Of a stretch of DNA of 64,000 nt, positions 51,123 to 58,732 are shown piece after piece. The DNA is taken from assembly GCF_000714715.1 (NCBI RefSeq), contig NZ_JMFO01000003.1, positions 124,001-188,000 of the forward strand, given 5' to 3'. Under the pieces are notes generated by a model. That model made no database searches, was not told the DNA's origin, and saw only the letters and a list, made by a program, of their open reading frames with translations. The first letter of the stretch is position 1; the number at the start of each line of letters is the position of its first letter. The stretch is from Candidatus Magnetobacterium casense. Its GTDB lineage: Bacteria > Nitrospirota > Thermodesulfovibrionia > Thermodesulfovibrionales > Magnetobacteriaceae. A program made the translations under genes and the position numbers.

Positions 51123-53405
51123 CTACTGAATCTGCCACTCCGTACCGAGTACCGCCGGTAAGCCGCCAAGCGACAACTGCGTGCCATCCATGAGCCAGAT
51201 GCATATCTCTCCGGTTGCGGTATTACGCCAGACTATGTCTCTCTTGCCGTCGCCATTAAAATCACCCACGCTTATGATCTGCCACTGAGGGCCGGCCTTG
51301 GCCGTCAGATCGCCGCCGGTTATGGTTGTGCCGTTCATAAGCCAAGTGTAGACCATGTCGTTTTCGGTGTTGCGCCACAGGAGATCGCTCTTGCCGTCAC
51401 CGTTGAAATCGCCCACGTTGACTATCTGCCACTCCAGGCCAAGCGTCGCCGGTGAACCGCCACCCGTTATTGTGGCGCCGTCCATGAGCCAGATGTAGAC
51501 CACGCCGGTTGATATGTTGCGCCACAGGATGTCGGTCTTGCCGTCACCGTTAAAATCGCTCACGCACGCAATCTGCCACTGAGTCCCAACCGTACCCGGG
51601 GAACCTCCGGCCTTACCGTTCATAAACCAGATGTAGGTCATCCCGGTTGAGGTGTTTATCCACAGGACGTCGCTGGTGTCGTCGCCGTCAAAGTCGCCTG
51701 AGCTTACCACCTGCCAGGCAGAGTCAACCGCCGATGGCTGCGACATAGACGATGGCGAGGCGCCGCTTTCTATCTCAGTACCATTCATGAACCACGTGTA
51801 GACCATTCCGTTGGAGGTATTGCGCCACATTATGTCGCTCTTGCCGTCGCCGTTGAAGTCGCCGATGCTTTCGATCTGCCATTCATGGCCAAGCGTTGCC
51901 GGTGAACCGCCGTTTGCTACCGTAGCCCCGCCCATGAGCCAGATGTAGACCATCCCGGTTGAGGTGTTACGCCAGACGATGTCCGTATTGCCATCGCCGT
52001 TGAAGTCGCCCATGCTTTCGATCTGCCACTCGTCGCCGAGCGTTGCCGGTGAACCGCCGTTTGCTATGTTGATACCGTTCATGAGCCACGTGTAGATCAT
52101 GCCGTTTGACATGTTCCGCCACAGTATGTCGCTCTTGCCGTTACCGTTAAAATCCATCCTGGGGATTCTGCACAGCAGGCAGACGCCCTGGGTAAAGCTG
52201 ACGGAGACGCTCCTGTTTGACGACATCGCTACGGTACACTGGTTGCCGCTTGTGGAGTCGCATCCCGTCCAGCCCCCGAACTTTGAGTCCTGCGTCGGAG
52301 TTGCGGTCAGGGTAACGGACGTCCCGCTGGCGTAGGTTGTCGTGCCGGTGTTTTCGTTCCAGGTTAGGGTGCCCGTTGAGGCGGTCACCGTGCCGGTGCC
52401 GGTCTTCGTGACGGTGAGAGTGTATAAATTTGGTGTCGGCGTTGAAGTTACAGTAAATGCTTGGATGAGATTGTTTAAGACGTCTGATACATAGACGTTA
52501 CCGGAGCTGTCCACTGCTACGCTAAATGGCATGGCAAACTTACCATTACCCGTACCGCTTCCACCCCACTGAGTCTTAAAAACCCCGCTTGAGTCAAACT
52601 TTTGGATAAGGTTGTTTAAGGAATCAGCCACGTAGACATCACCGGAGCTGTCAACTGCTATACCAGTGGGGTTGTTAAACTTTCCGTTGCCTGCGCCGCT
52701 GCCGCCCCATTGGATGCTGAAAGTGCCGCTTGAGTCAAACTTCTGGACGAGGTTGTTTAAGGTGTCTACCACGTAAACATTGCCTATAGTGTCAGTTGCT
52801 ACACCATATGGGGCATTAAACTTGCCGTTACCTGTACCACTTCCACCCCATTGTGTTATGAAAGTGTTGCCATAGTCAAACTTCTGGATGAGGTTGTTTA
52901 AGGTGTCTGCCACATAAATATAGCCGTTGACGGCCACTGTCACGCCAAATGGTGTGTTAAACGTTCCGTTGCCTGTGCCGCTGCCACCCCATTGGCTCTT
53001 GAAAACGCCGTTTGAGTCAAACCTCTGGATGAGGTTGTTGCCGGCGTCAGTCGTGTAAACATAACCACCAAGGTCCACCGTTATACCAACTGGAGAGTTA
53101 AACATCCCATAGCCAGTGCCGCTTCCGCCCCATTGGCTATTGAAACCGCCGTTTGAGTCAAACTTCTGGATGAGGTTGTTCAAGGAATCTGCCACGTAGA
53201 CGTTGCCGGATTTGTCCACTGCCACACCATATGCCAGACCAAACGTCCCGTTACCCGTGCCATTTCCGCCCCACTGGGTCTTGAATTGATAGTCCTCAGC
53301 GTACAGGTTGCCTGTACTCAAACAGAGGACAAGGGCAAACGCCACCATAAAACCCTTGAATACAAACCTTTTATACAAGACCATTGAACTCGTGTCTTTT
53401 TTCAT
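51123..53405 (-). CDS. Secreted NHL-repeat and FG-GAP/VCBS-repeat protein
   Basis: A protein of about 760 residues. Signal peptide (VFKGFMVAFALVLCLSTGNLYA); six NHL beta-propeller repeats (about 40-320; pattern FNSPVGITVDLGGYVYTTDAGNNLIQRFDSNG, QWGGSGTGNGKF); a divergent InlB/bacterial-repeat-type domain (LTVTKTGTGTVTAS...WTGCDSTSGNQCTVAMSSNRSVSVSFT); and seven VCBS/FG-GAP repeats with calcium-loop aspartates (FNGDGKSDIMWRNTSNGMVYTWFMNG). NHL and VCBS propellers usually bind proteins or sugars. ATG 53405 is chosen as start because GAGGGG lies just upstream; GTG at 53417 is possible. The VCBS half is shared with the M4 protease at 4-7 kb. Confidence 0.88.
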   Translation of the reverse strand: MKKDTSSMVLYKRFVFKGFMVAFALVLCLSTGNLYAEDYQFKTQWGGNGTGNGTFGLAYGVAVDKSGNVYVADSLNNLIQKFDSNGGFNSQWGGSGTGYGMFNSPVGITVDLGGYVYTTDAGNNLIQRFDSNGVFKSQWGGSGTGNGTFNTPFGVTVAVNGYIYVADTLNNLIQKFDYGNTFITQWGGSGTGNGKFNAPYGVATDTIGNVYVVDTLNNLVQKFDSSGTFSIQWGGSGAGNGKFNNPTGIAVDSSGDVYVADSLNNLIQKFDSSGVFKTQWGGSGTGNGKFAMPFSVAVDSSGNVYVSDVLNNLIQAFTVTSTPTPNLYTLTVTKTGTGTVTASTGTLTWNENTGTTTYASGTSVTLTATPTQDSKFGGWTGCDSTSGNQCTVAMSSNRSVSVSFTQGVCLLCRIPRMDFNGNGKSDILWRNMSNGMIYTWLMNGINIANGGSPATLGDEWQIESMGDFNGDGNTDIVWRNTSTGMVYIWLMGGATVANGGSPATLGHEWQIESIGDFNGDGKSDIMWRNTSNGMVYTWFMNGTEIESGASPSSMSQPSAVDSAWQVVSSGDFDGDDTSDVLWINTSTGMTYIWFMNGKAGGSPGTVGTQWQIACVSDFNGDGKTDILWRNISTGVVYIWLMDGATITGGGSPATLGLEWQIVNVGDFNGDGKSDLLWRNTENDMVYTWLMNGTTITGGDLTAKAGPQWQIISVGDFNGDGKRDIVWRNTATGEICIWLMDGTQLSLGGLPAVLGTEWQIQ

Positions 53406-53458
53406 TAAACCCCTCACTAAGTGACTTTAATTATCAAATATCGAAAAAATTAAATTCG

Positions 53459-53477
53459 ACAGGGGCTTCGCCCCTGT
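53459..53477 (-). other. DGR-associated hairpin downstream of VR
   Basis: On the coding (minus) strand ACAGGGGC-GAA-GCCCCTGT forms a perfect 8-bp stem with a GAA triloop, 33 bases beyond the end of the VR and 27 bases after the target stop codon. GC(GAA)GC DNA hairpins are known to be unusually stable. Hairpin or cruciform structures with short GA-rich loops just downstream of the VR are required for efficient homing in the Bordetella phage DGR. No such hairpin follows the TR. It could also serve as a terminator stem, but no strong T-run follows. Confidence 0.7.
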
Positions 53478-53504
53478 ACCCCAAATAACCAAATAACCAA
53501 ATGA

Positions 53505-55379
53505 TCAATGTCCCAAGCGCACTGGCCATACGCTGTTGTCGTTGTAGACGTAGACGTTGCTGTACACGTGGCCGTCGTACGTGTTGGCGTACCACGCGTA
53601 GGATGTACTGTTAGCATTGGGAGTAGATGACCAGTAGTAGTCTGTCTGCACATTAAACCCCTGATCGTTAAGCCAGGACATCATATTAACTGCATAACCT
53701 TTACCTTCACTGTCCATGTTACAATAGTCCCACCAATAATTTGAAAGAACAGTTGGCAACCAACTGATATCGCCAGTTTTATTGCATATACCTGCCAACT
53801 GCTGAATGCTTGGCACCTGCCAGTCGCTATGCCCCTTGTATTTAGCATTGTTCAGACATTTCACAAAGTCCTGGGTTTGACTCCATTCCATATAATTATA
53901 ACCATTGGTTAAACTACCATATGAACTACAGGAAGACACAATAGGTGCCGAATTCTGCGACCACATCAGGCCGGTAACGGAGTCGGTCATCGTACCATCG
54001 CCGTTATCCGTAAAGCGCTTGCCACCTGGAGTTGGTGTGGGAGTCGGTGTAGGGGTTGGAGTGGGTGAATTTACTACATTGAACGTATAAGTACTACTTA
54101 ATTCGCCAACTGTGCCATCTGCATAAATAGGAAGTACATTCCAACTATATTTTCCTTGAGCAAAATTATCAACCTCGTATGAGCAAGAAGATTTCCATCC
54201 TCCCGTGTTGTTTGATGTACAAAAGTCTTTTACATTTACTGTTAGTTGACCTTTTGAAGTTATAGTAAGATAATATTTCGTAGCCCCAGGAAAATTTGTA
54301 TTCCATTGGAAAGTAATCTTGGTCGAAGTACCATTAGCAGGGATATTATCTTTTAAAGGGTACACGAGTGTAGGAGCAAAGTCGCAGGTTGGGCCAGATA
54401 TAAAGTCCTTAATCGCAAACAAAAACATCCAATTACAACGTGCATCGAAATAAGAATATTTCTCCTTACCGACACAGACATCGTGATTAAGACAAGCCTG
54501 CGTGTATATATTCACACCACGATTAGGAATACTATCCAAATCCCATATGGATGCAGGTATACATCCCTTGCCACAACGCCCCATACATTTATCTCCGCCA
54601 AATAACGTAGCTTCAGTTATAGTATCATTAGCATCTGAAGGCGGTTGAAATACCGTGTTTAAAATTGCGGCTATATCTGAGACGCCACCTGAAACATATC
54701 CAACATTTACAAGGATAGCTATTAGGTACGGCGGAATTGAGCAGATGTTTCCACCCACCTTTGTATATGTCGCATCTTGTGTAAGGTCTGTTTTACTAAA
54801 AACACTGCACAGATTAGCGCTTCCTGTAAATAAAGAAAAACTAAATCCACACCAGGGCAGGACTTGTGGTGTCTCTGACCTCGTTGTAAGGTTGACGATC
54901 TCAAGGATATTTAACGGCAGATTGCTTGGCCAACTGTCCATAAGGTTTAAAGTGCGCACCAACTTATCCTCTACAAGTGTCGAACCTCTTAGTCCACTTG
55001 CCACCACGTGCAGTGCCTTATTTACAAGGACGTTGTCTTCTTCCGTGAGCATCGCTACTGGATTGTTGCTATCATAAGCGCTGATATGGAAATCACCTTC
55101 TTTGCTTCCATAGCCGATTCTTACGTTTATCTGTTTGTCGTTCAATAGCAGGTTTATATCGATTACCTCATCTGCCCGTCCATTCACGGCTGAAAACCTG
55201 ACTCCAGGCTTTTGGGTGTCTTTGGTCTTACCAACGTCAATTGTGTAGCCCTCTATCTTATCCTCCGTATATGTGGAGACAGCCAACCGTGTTAATGTCT
55301 CCTCGGCAGACACGATACCCAAAAGAAAAACCGTGCAAAGCACCACAGCTACTCCTACCACCCTTATGACTTTAAACAT
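53505..55379 (-). CDS. DGR target: secreted variable lectin-like (DUF1566) protein with PLA2-like motif
   Basis: A 624-residue exported protein whose C-terminus is diversified by the adjacent DGR. Domains: signal peptide (FKVIRVVGVAVVLCTVFLLGIVSA); an unrecognised N-terminal region (about 28-260); a cysteine-rich PLA2-like segment with DKCMGRCGKGCIP and the HD motif CLNHDVC (about 265-315); an Fn3-like beta domain (about 335-435); a (TP)n linker; and an Lcl_C/DUF1566 domain (about 452-624). The VR encodes about residues 575-622, and its variable positions are Y, D, S, H, V, N where the TR has N. ATG 55379 is preceded by GGAGGG. It lies 71 bases downstream of the RT gene on the same strand. 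The surface-exposed variable lectin site suggests ligand or host/prey recognition; PLA2 activity is inference. Confidence 0.9.
   Translation of the reverse strand: MFKVIRVVGVAVVLCTVFLLGIVSAEETLTRLAVSTYTEDKIEGYTIDVGKTKDTQKPGVRFSAVNGRADEVIDINLLLNDKQINVRIGYGSKEGDFHISAYDSNNPVAMLTEEDNVLVNKALHVVASGLRGSTLVEDKLVRTLNLMDSWPSNLPLNILEIVNLTTRSETPQVLPWCGFSFSLFTGSANLCSVFSKTDLTQDATYTKVGGNICSIPPYLIAILVNVGYVSGGVSDIAAILNTVFQPPSDANDTITEATLFGGDKCMGRCGKGCIPASIWDLDSIPNRGVNIYTQACLNHDVCVGKEKYSYFDARCNWMFLFAIKDFISGPTCDFAPTLVYPLKDNIPANGTSTKITFQWNTNFPGATKYYLTITSKGQLTVNVKDFCTSNNTGGWKSSCSYEVDNFAQGKYSWNVLPIYADGTVGELSSTYTFNVVNSPTPTPTPTPTPTPGGKRFTDNGDGTMTDSVTGLMWSQNSAPIVSSCSSYGSLTNGYNYMEWSQTQDFVKCLNNAKYKGHSDWQVPSIQQLAGICNKTGDISWLPTVLSNYWWDYCNMDSEGKGYAVNMMSWLNDQGFNVQTDYYWSSTPNANSTSYAWYANTYDGHVYSNVYVYNDNSVWPVRLGH
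53511..53655 (-). repeat. DGR variable repeat (VR)
   Basis: A 145-base segment that aligns without gaps to the TR at 56933-57077. There are 14 mismatches; on the coding strand 13 are at template adenines (8 A to T, 4 A to G, 1 A to C) and one is T to C (53581, Met to Thr). The 29 bases at the 3' (IMH) end are identical to the TR. The VR ends two codons before the target stop. Confidence 0.96.
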
Positions 55380-55450
55380 ACAACCCTCCATTTTAATCCT
55401 TAACACGTAATACGTGTCTCATAGTTAAATATCCTCTTCAGAGTAAACAC

Positions 55451-56944
55451 TCACATCGTCTCTATGCGACATACCGGAAGTCGCTCCTTTATCCTGCTTA
55501 CATAATCGCCCGTCTCCTTCACGATTAACACCGACCTGGTCCTTACCTGCATCAGTCGTCTCAAAAAAACACCCTCGTGTCTCATCGGAAATCCATACTT
55601 CACCCCCTTATTGTTCTCCTTCATCCTTGTCAGGTTTAGAACCTCTCTTATCTCGGAGACAGGCTCCTCATAAAACTCATAGAAACACCCTACCTGAAAA
55701 AAAAGTACCGAGTCCCTAAACATACCACTGTAGTATATATACTGCATCTTTGATGTCTTAAAATGAGTCGCAAATCTATAGCGTGGGACTATACACTCGT
55801 TATCAAATGAGAAATACTCATTAAGAAAGCTGTATCGCTTGAGTATGTCGCTCCTTAGATTATACGTATCGGCCCACTTTAAGTGTCCAAAGTACGATGC
55901 AAGCACGCTACGCATGCTCTCAAGTATATCGTAGGCGTATATGAATCGTCTCATCCCGTTTACTTCTATAAGAAGCTGTTTCTCATAGTCATCAAGCCTC
56001 GTCTTTAGATTATTCACAACACGCCTCCTCACAAGTGTATATTCACGCCGAATTATGTAACCAAGGAAATTTATACCGTTAATCACCGGATATACGGAAT
56101 TGTATTTTTCGTTTAAGGCAAGAGATAGCCGGCCCTCGATAAACATTCGTATCTTTTCCTTGACCTCGTCAAGCCACTGTTTGGACGTATGGAGTATTAA
56201 AAAGTCGTCGCAATATCGGACATAGTATCTACACTTGAGGGTATGTTTTACATACTGGTCAAGTTCGTTTAGGTACACGTTTGCAAAGAACTGACTTGTC
56301 AGGTTACCCACCGGTAGACCACGGTTGTCAGGGGCATTGAATAGGCTCTTGTGTATAGGCAAGTGTTTCAGGAGCCTCCTGTTGCCCTTTATCAGACAGT
56401 TCTGTGTAGGGTTATGTTGAATAACTACAGATGACAGGTAGAGTAGGGTTTCGTCCCTTACCTTCCTCTGCAACAGACTGTATAGGATACCCTTTTCAAT
56501 TGTCATAAAGAAGTTCTTTATATCCATATGCAGGTAGTACAGCTTCTGTTTACCGTTATCGCTTCCCTTCCTTATAAATGATTTAACCCTTTGGACTGCC
56601 CCGTGTATTCCCTTATGTTTTCTACACGCATAGGAGTCGTAGATGAATACCGGTTCGTAGATTGCCTCAAGTCTCTCCACAAGCGCATGATGCACGATCC
56701 TATCCCTAAAGTCAGAGGCGATAACTTCCCGCATCTTAGGCCTTTCTAATACGAAACAGACAGTGCGAGAGGGACTATATGCCATTGTCGTTAGCTCCTC
56801 CGAAAGGTCGAACAACCTTTCTTCGGCGTTTATCTCAAACCTCAACGCATTTATTGTGTTTCGCTTATTGCGTCTACACTTTAGGTAACAACCGTAGAGG
56901 TTCTCAAAAGAAAAAAGAGGTTCTAACCACTCTCCCAAGCGCAC
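55451..56944 (-). CDS. DGR reverse transcriptase with C-terminal MutS-like domain
   Basis: The reverse transcriptase copies TR RNA with adenine-directed errors for homing into the VR. RT motifs are in order: LERPKMREVIASDFRDRIVHHALVERL, YACRKHKGIHGAV, YYLHMDIKNFFMTI (motif 3, first Asp), the DGR hallmark GLPVGNLTSQFFANVYLN (about residues 208-226), and YYVRYCDDFLIL (YxDD, about 240-251). The last ~90 residues (about 409-497; DSVLFFQVGCFYEFYEE...YGFPMRHEGVFLRRLMQVRTRSVLIVKETGDY) match the pattern of MutS domain I, including its F-Y-E motif. The frame stays open upstream to a GTG at 57073 through the whole TR. No ATG precedes the RT core, so GTG 56944 or TTG 56938, at the TR end, are the best starts. 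Confidence 0.93.
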   Translation of the reverse strand: MRLGEWLEPLFSFENLYGCYLKCRRNKRNTINALRFEINAEERLFDLSEELTTMAYSPSRTVCFVLERPKMREVIASDFRDRIVHHALVERLEAIYEPVFIYDSYACRKHKGIHGAVQRVKSFIRKGSDNGKQKLYYLHMDIKNFFMTIEKGILYSLLQRKVRDETLLYLSSVVIQHNPTQNCLIKGNRRLLKHLPIHKSLFNAPDNRGLPVGNLTSQFFANVYLNELDQYVKHTLKCRYYVRYCDDFLILHTSKQWLDEVKEKIRMFIEGRLSLALNEKYNSVYPVINGINFLGYIIRREYTLVRRRVVNNLKTRLDDYEKQLLIEVNGMRRFIYAYDILESMRSVLASYFGHLKWADTYNLRSDILKRYSFLNEYFSFDNECIVPRYRFATHFKTSKMQYIYYSGMFRDSVLFFQVGCFYEFYEEPVSEIREVLNLTRMKENNKGVKYGFPMRHEGVFLRRLMQVRTRSVLIVKETGDYVSRIKERLPVCRIETM

Positions 56945-57077
56945 TGGCCATACGCTGTTGTTGTTGTTGACGTTGTTGTTGCTGTTCACGTTGCCGTCGT
57001 TCATGTTGGCGTTCCACGCGTTGGATGTATTGTTAGCATTGGGAGTAGATGACCAGTAGTTGTTTGTCTGCACATTA
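56933..57077 (-). repeat. DGR template repeat (TR)
   Basis: A 145-base template on the minus strand, rich in AAC codons: translated in the RT frame it gives runs of Asn such as VNSNNNVNNNNSVWPVRLG. Every variable codon of the VR corresponds to an AAC or AAT here except one. It lies between avd and the RT core, and its 3' end overlaps the likely RT start codon. It lacks the downstream hairpin found after the VR. Confidence 0.96.
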
Positions 57078-57239
57078 GCACATCCTCTTGTGTGTCTTTC
57101 ATCAGGTAATCCTCTTCGGTATGCCTGACTACCTGCTTATGCCTATAAGGCGGGATGGGCGCACAGTGGTTATCTATGCTCGCCCGACTCTCTGTTTCAG
57201 CCGTTGCTTTACAGCGGAAAAGAAAAGTCAGCTCTGGCA

Positions 57240-57644
57240 TTATTTCTTACCTCTTACCGATTTCAACCAACCCTCGCACTGTCTGCTTAGTGATATTACG
57301 TCTTCTATGAGACGCTTAAAGGCATTAAAATTCTTAAATACTCTTATCTCCTTGCCCAGTCTGAGTATTACCCTCAGCTCCTCAACTGTATCCCTGAGTT
57401 TCGCAAGGGTGTCTGTTTTGTCTGTCTCTGAATTGGCTCGTATTATTAATCGTATAACCATACGGGATAGCTCCCTCATCTCTGAACCTATACTGTATTT
57501 GTTATACCTTGAAAATCCCCTGACAATATTGTCGATATATATTGACATGTCAAATGCTGTCTTGTATATTGGGAGGTGCTCATACTGTGCCATTGCAAAC
57601 TCCCCTATCTGCTGACATCTCAATTCGGACATAGTCACAGGCAT
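57240..57644 (-). CDS. avd: DGR accessory protein Avd (four-helix bundle)
   Basis: A 134-residue, basic, all-helical protein matching the Avd/23S-intervening-protein-like four-helix bundle. It shows YEHLPIYKTAFDMSIYIDNIVRGFSRYNKYSIGSEMRELSRMVIRLIIRAN and KLRDTVEELRVILRLGKEIRVFKNFNAFKRLIEDVISLSRQCEGWLKSV. Avd forms a pentameric barrel that binds the RT and the TR RNA and is essential for mutagenic homing in characterised DGRs. ATG 57644 is supported by AAAGGA 7 bases upstream. It is the first gene of the avd-TR-RT-target unit. The 162 bases between its stop and the TR carry no supported gene and probably form the 5' part of the TR RNA. Confidence 0.9.
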   Translation of the reverse strand: MPVTMSELRCQQIGEFAMAQYEHLPIYKTAFDMSIYIDNIVRGFSRYNKYSIGSEMRELSRMVIRLIIRANSETDKTDTLAKLRDTVEELRVILRLGKEIRVFKNFNAFKRLIEDVISLSRQCEGWLKSVRGKK

Positions 57645-57749
57645 TGCGCCATCCTTTCTTGTCTACGGCAACGCATCCCTCACAAGTCCGCAAAGGCTCC
57701 CTTATTAAAAAATATATGTTGACAAAATAAAATGGAAGAAGTAGACTTA

Positions 57750-57820
57750 CTTGTGACTTGTGACTTGTGACTTGTGACTTGTGACTTGTGACTTGTGACT
57801 TGTGACTTGTGACTTGTGAC
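57750..57820. repeat. Ten tandem copies of heptamer CTTGTGA
   Basis: A perfect heptanucleotide array of about 71 bases (reverse complement TCACAAG) lies about 105 bases upstream of the avd start. It sits in the otherwise featureless 355-base gap between avd and comF. Arrays of this sort vary in length by slippage and could alter promoter spacing. Confidence 0.9.
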
Positions 57821-57999
57821 TAACGGTAAGCCCCTCTGAATGCTGCCCCGCTACACCCTCTGTTGTCTTGCACTCATACATACGACAGACTATCATAACT
57901 GGAAATGATTTGTCAACATATTTTTATGCACCCCAAAACAGAGGCAAGGGGGTGCTACCAGGACAATCGCATTGGAAACGTTCATGAATTGTTAATAGT

Positions 58000-58725
58000 T
58001 TACCTTACAGCCCTTGCCAGAACTGCCACATAGACCTCTTTGGCCCCGGCATCCAGCAAGACTTTGGTGCATTCGTTGACGGTTGCACCGGTGGTCAGGA
58101 CGTCGTCAACGAGCAGTATGCGCTTGCCCCTGACATCCCTTGAGACCTCAAAGGCCCCCTTGAGCGCATGAAGGCGCTCCTCCCTGGACAAATGCACCTG
58201 ATGCCCCGTCTCCCGAATCTTTAAGGCAGCATCATCCGCAACAGCGATACCAAACTCCCCTGAAAGACGGTGCGCCAAGAGTAGTGTCTGATTAAATCCT
58301 CGCTCTATGAGCCTCTGCTTTGTCACCGGAATTGCCGTTATCAAGTCAACTTTTGGTATGGGCAGTGAACAGATAAGGTCGCCCAATGGCCCTGCAAGGC
58401 GCTTGATGGGGGAAAACTTGTACCTGATGATGGCTTCCCTTAAAACGCCCTCATAGACCCCAAAGGCAAACGCTGCCCTGTACAAGGGTCGCACATCCCT
58501 ACAGTCTTGACACATGACGTCGGAGTCGTCGTCTGAAGACTCGGCAAGTGGTCTGCAACAGACACTACAGTGCTTGCCCGTTATAGGCCTGAGCGTTGAC
58601 CAGCACATGCTACAGATAGGGGCAGTTCTGATGCTGTCGGAGGGCTGCAAGCACATTGGACAACTCTGCGGAAACAAAAGGCCGGCAAGCCAGTTGAGAA
58701 ACCTATGGATAGCCCCGGAACTCAT
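58000..58725 (-). CDS. comF: ComF family protein (phosphoribosyltransferase-like)
   Basis: A 241-residue protein of the ComF/GntX family, linked to natural transformation. The N-terminal zinc-finger-like region has four cysteine pairs (SCPMCLQPS, CSMCWSTL, CSVCCRPL, CQDC), followed by the Y/KF segment AFAFGVYEGVLREAIIRYKFSP. The type I phosphoribosyltransferase core ends with the PRPP-binding loop RILLVDDVLTTGATVNECTKVLLDAGA. In naturally competent bacteria ComF binds single-stranded DNA during uptake. It lies 7 bases after the radical SAM gene. No other competence genes are in the window, so competence is not established. Confidence 0.92.
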   Translation of the reverse strand: MSSGAIHRFLNWLAGLLFPQSCPMCLQPSDSIRTAPICSMCWSTLRPITGKHCSVCCRPLAESSDDDSDVMCQDCRDVRPLYRAAFAFGVYEGVLREAIIRYKFSPIKRLAGPLGDLICSLPIPKVDLITAIPVTKQRLIERGFNQTLLLAHRLSGEFGIAVADDAALKIRETGHQVHLSREERLHALKGAFEVSRDVRGKRILLVDDVLTTGATVNECTKVLLDAGAKEVYVAVLARAVR

Positions 58726-58732
58726 TTTTCAT

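Noticed and set aside
57001-57240. Minus-strand frame beginning MPELTFLF between avd and TR
   Set aside because: It reads through the TR in a different frame, lacks homology and is probably non-coding TR RNA leader.
53459-57644. Group II intron or retron explanation for the reverse transcriptase
   Set aside because: The LPVGNLTSQ motif, adjacent Avd and the TR/VR pair fit a DGR; no intron domain V-like structure or msr/msd pattern is seen.
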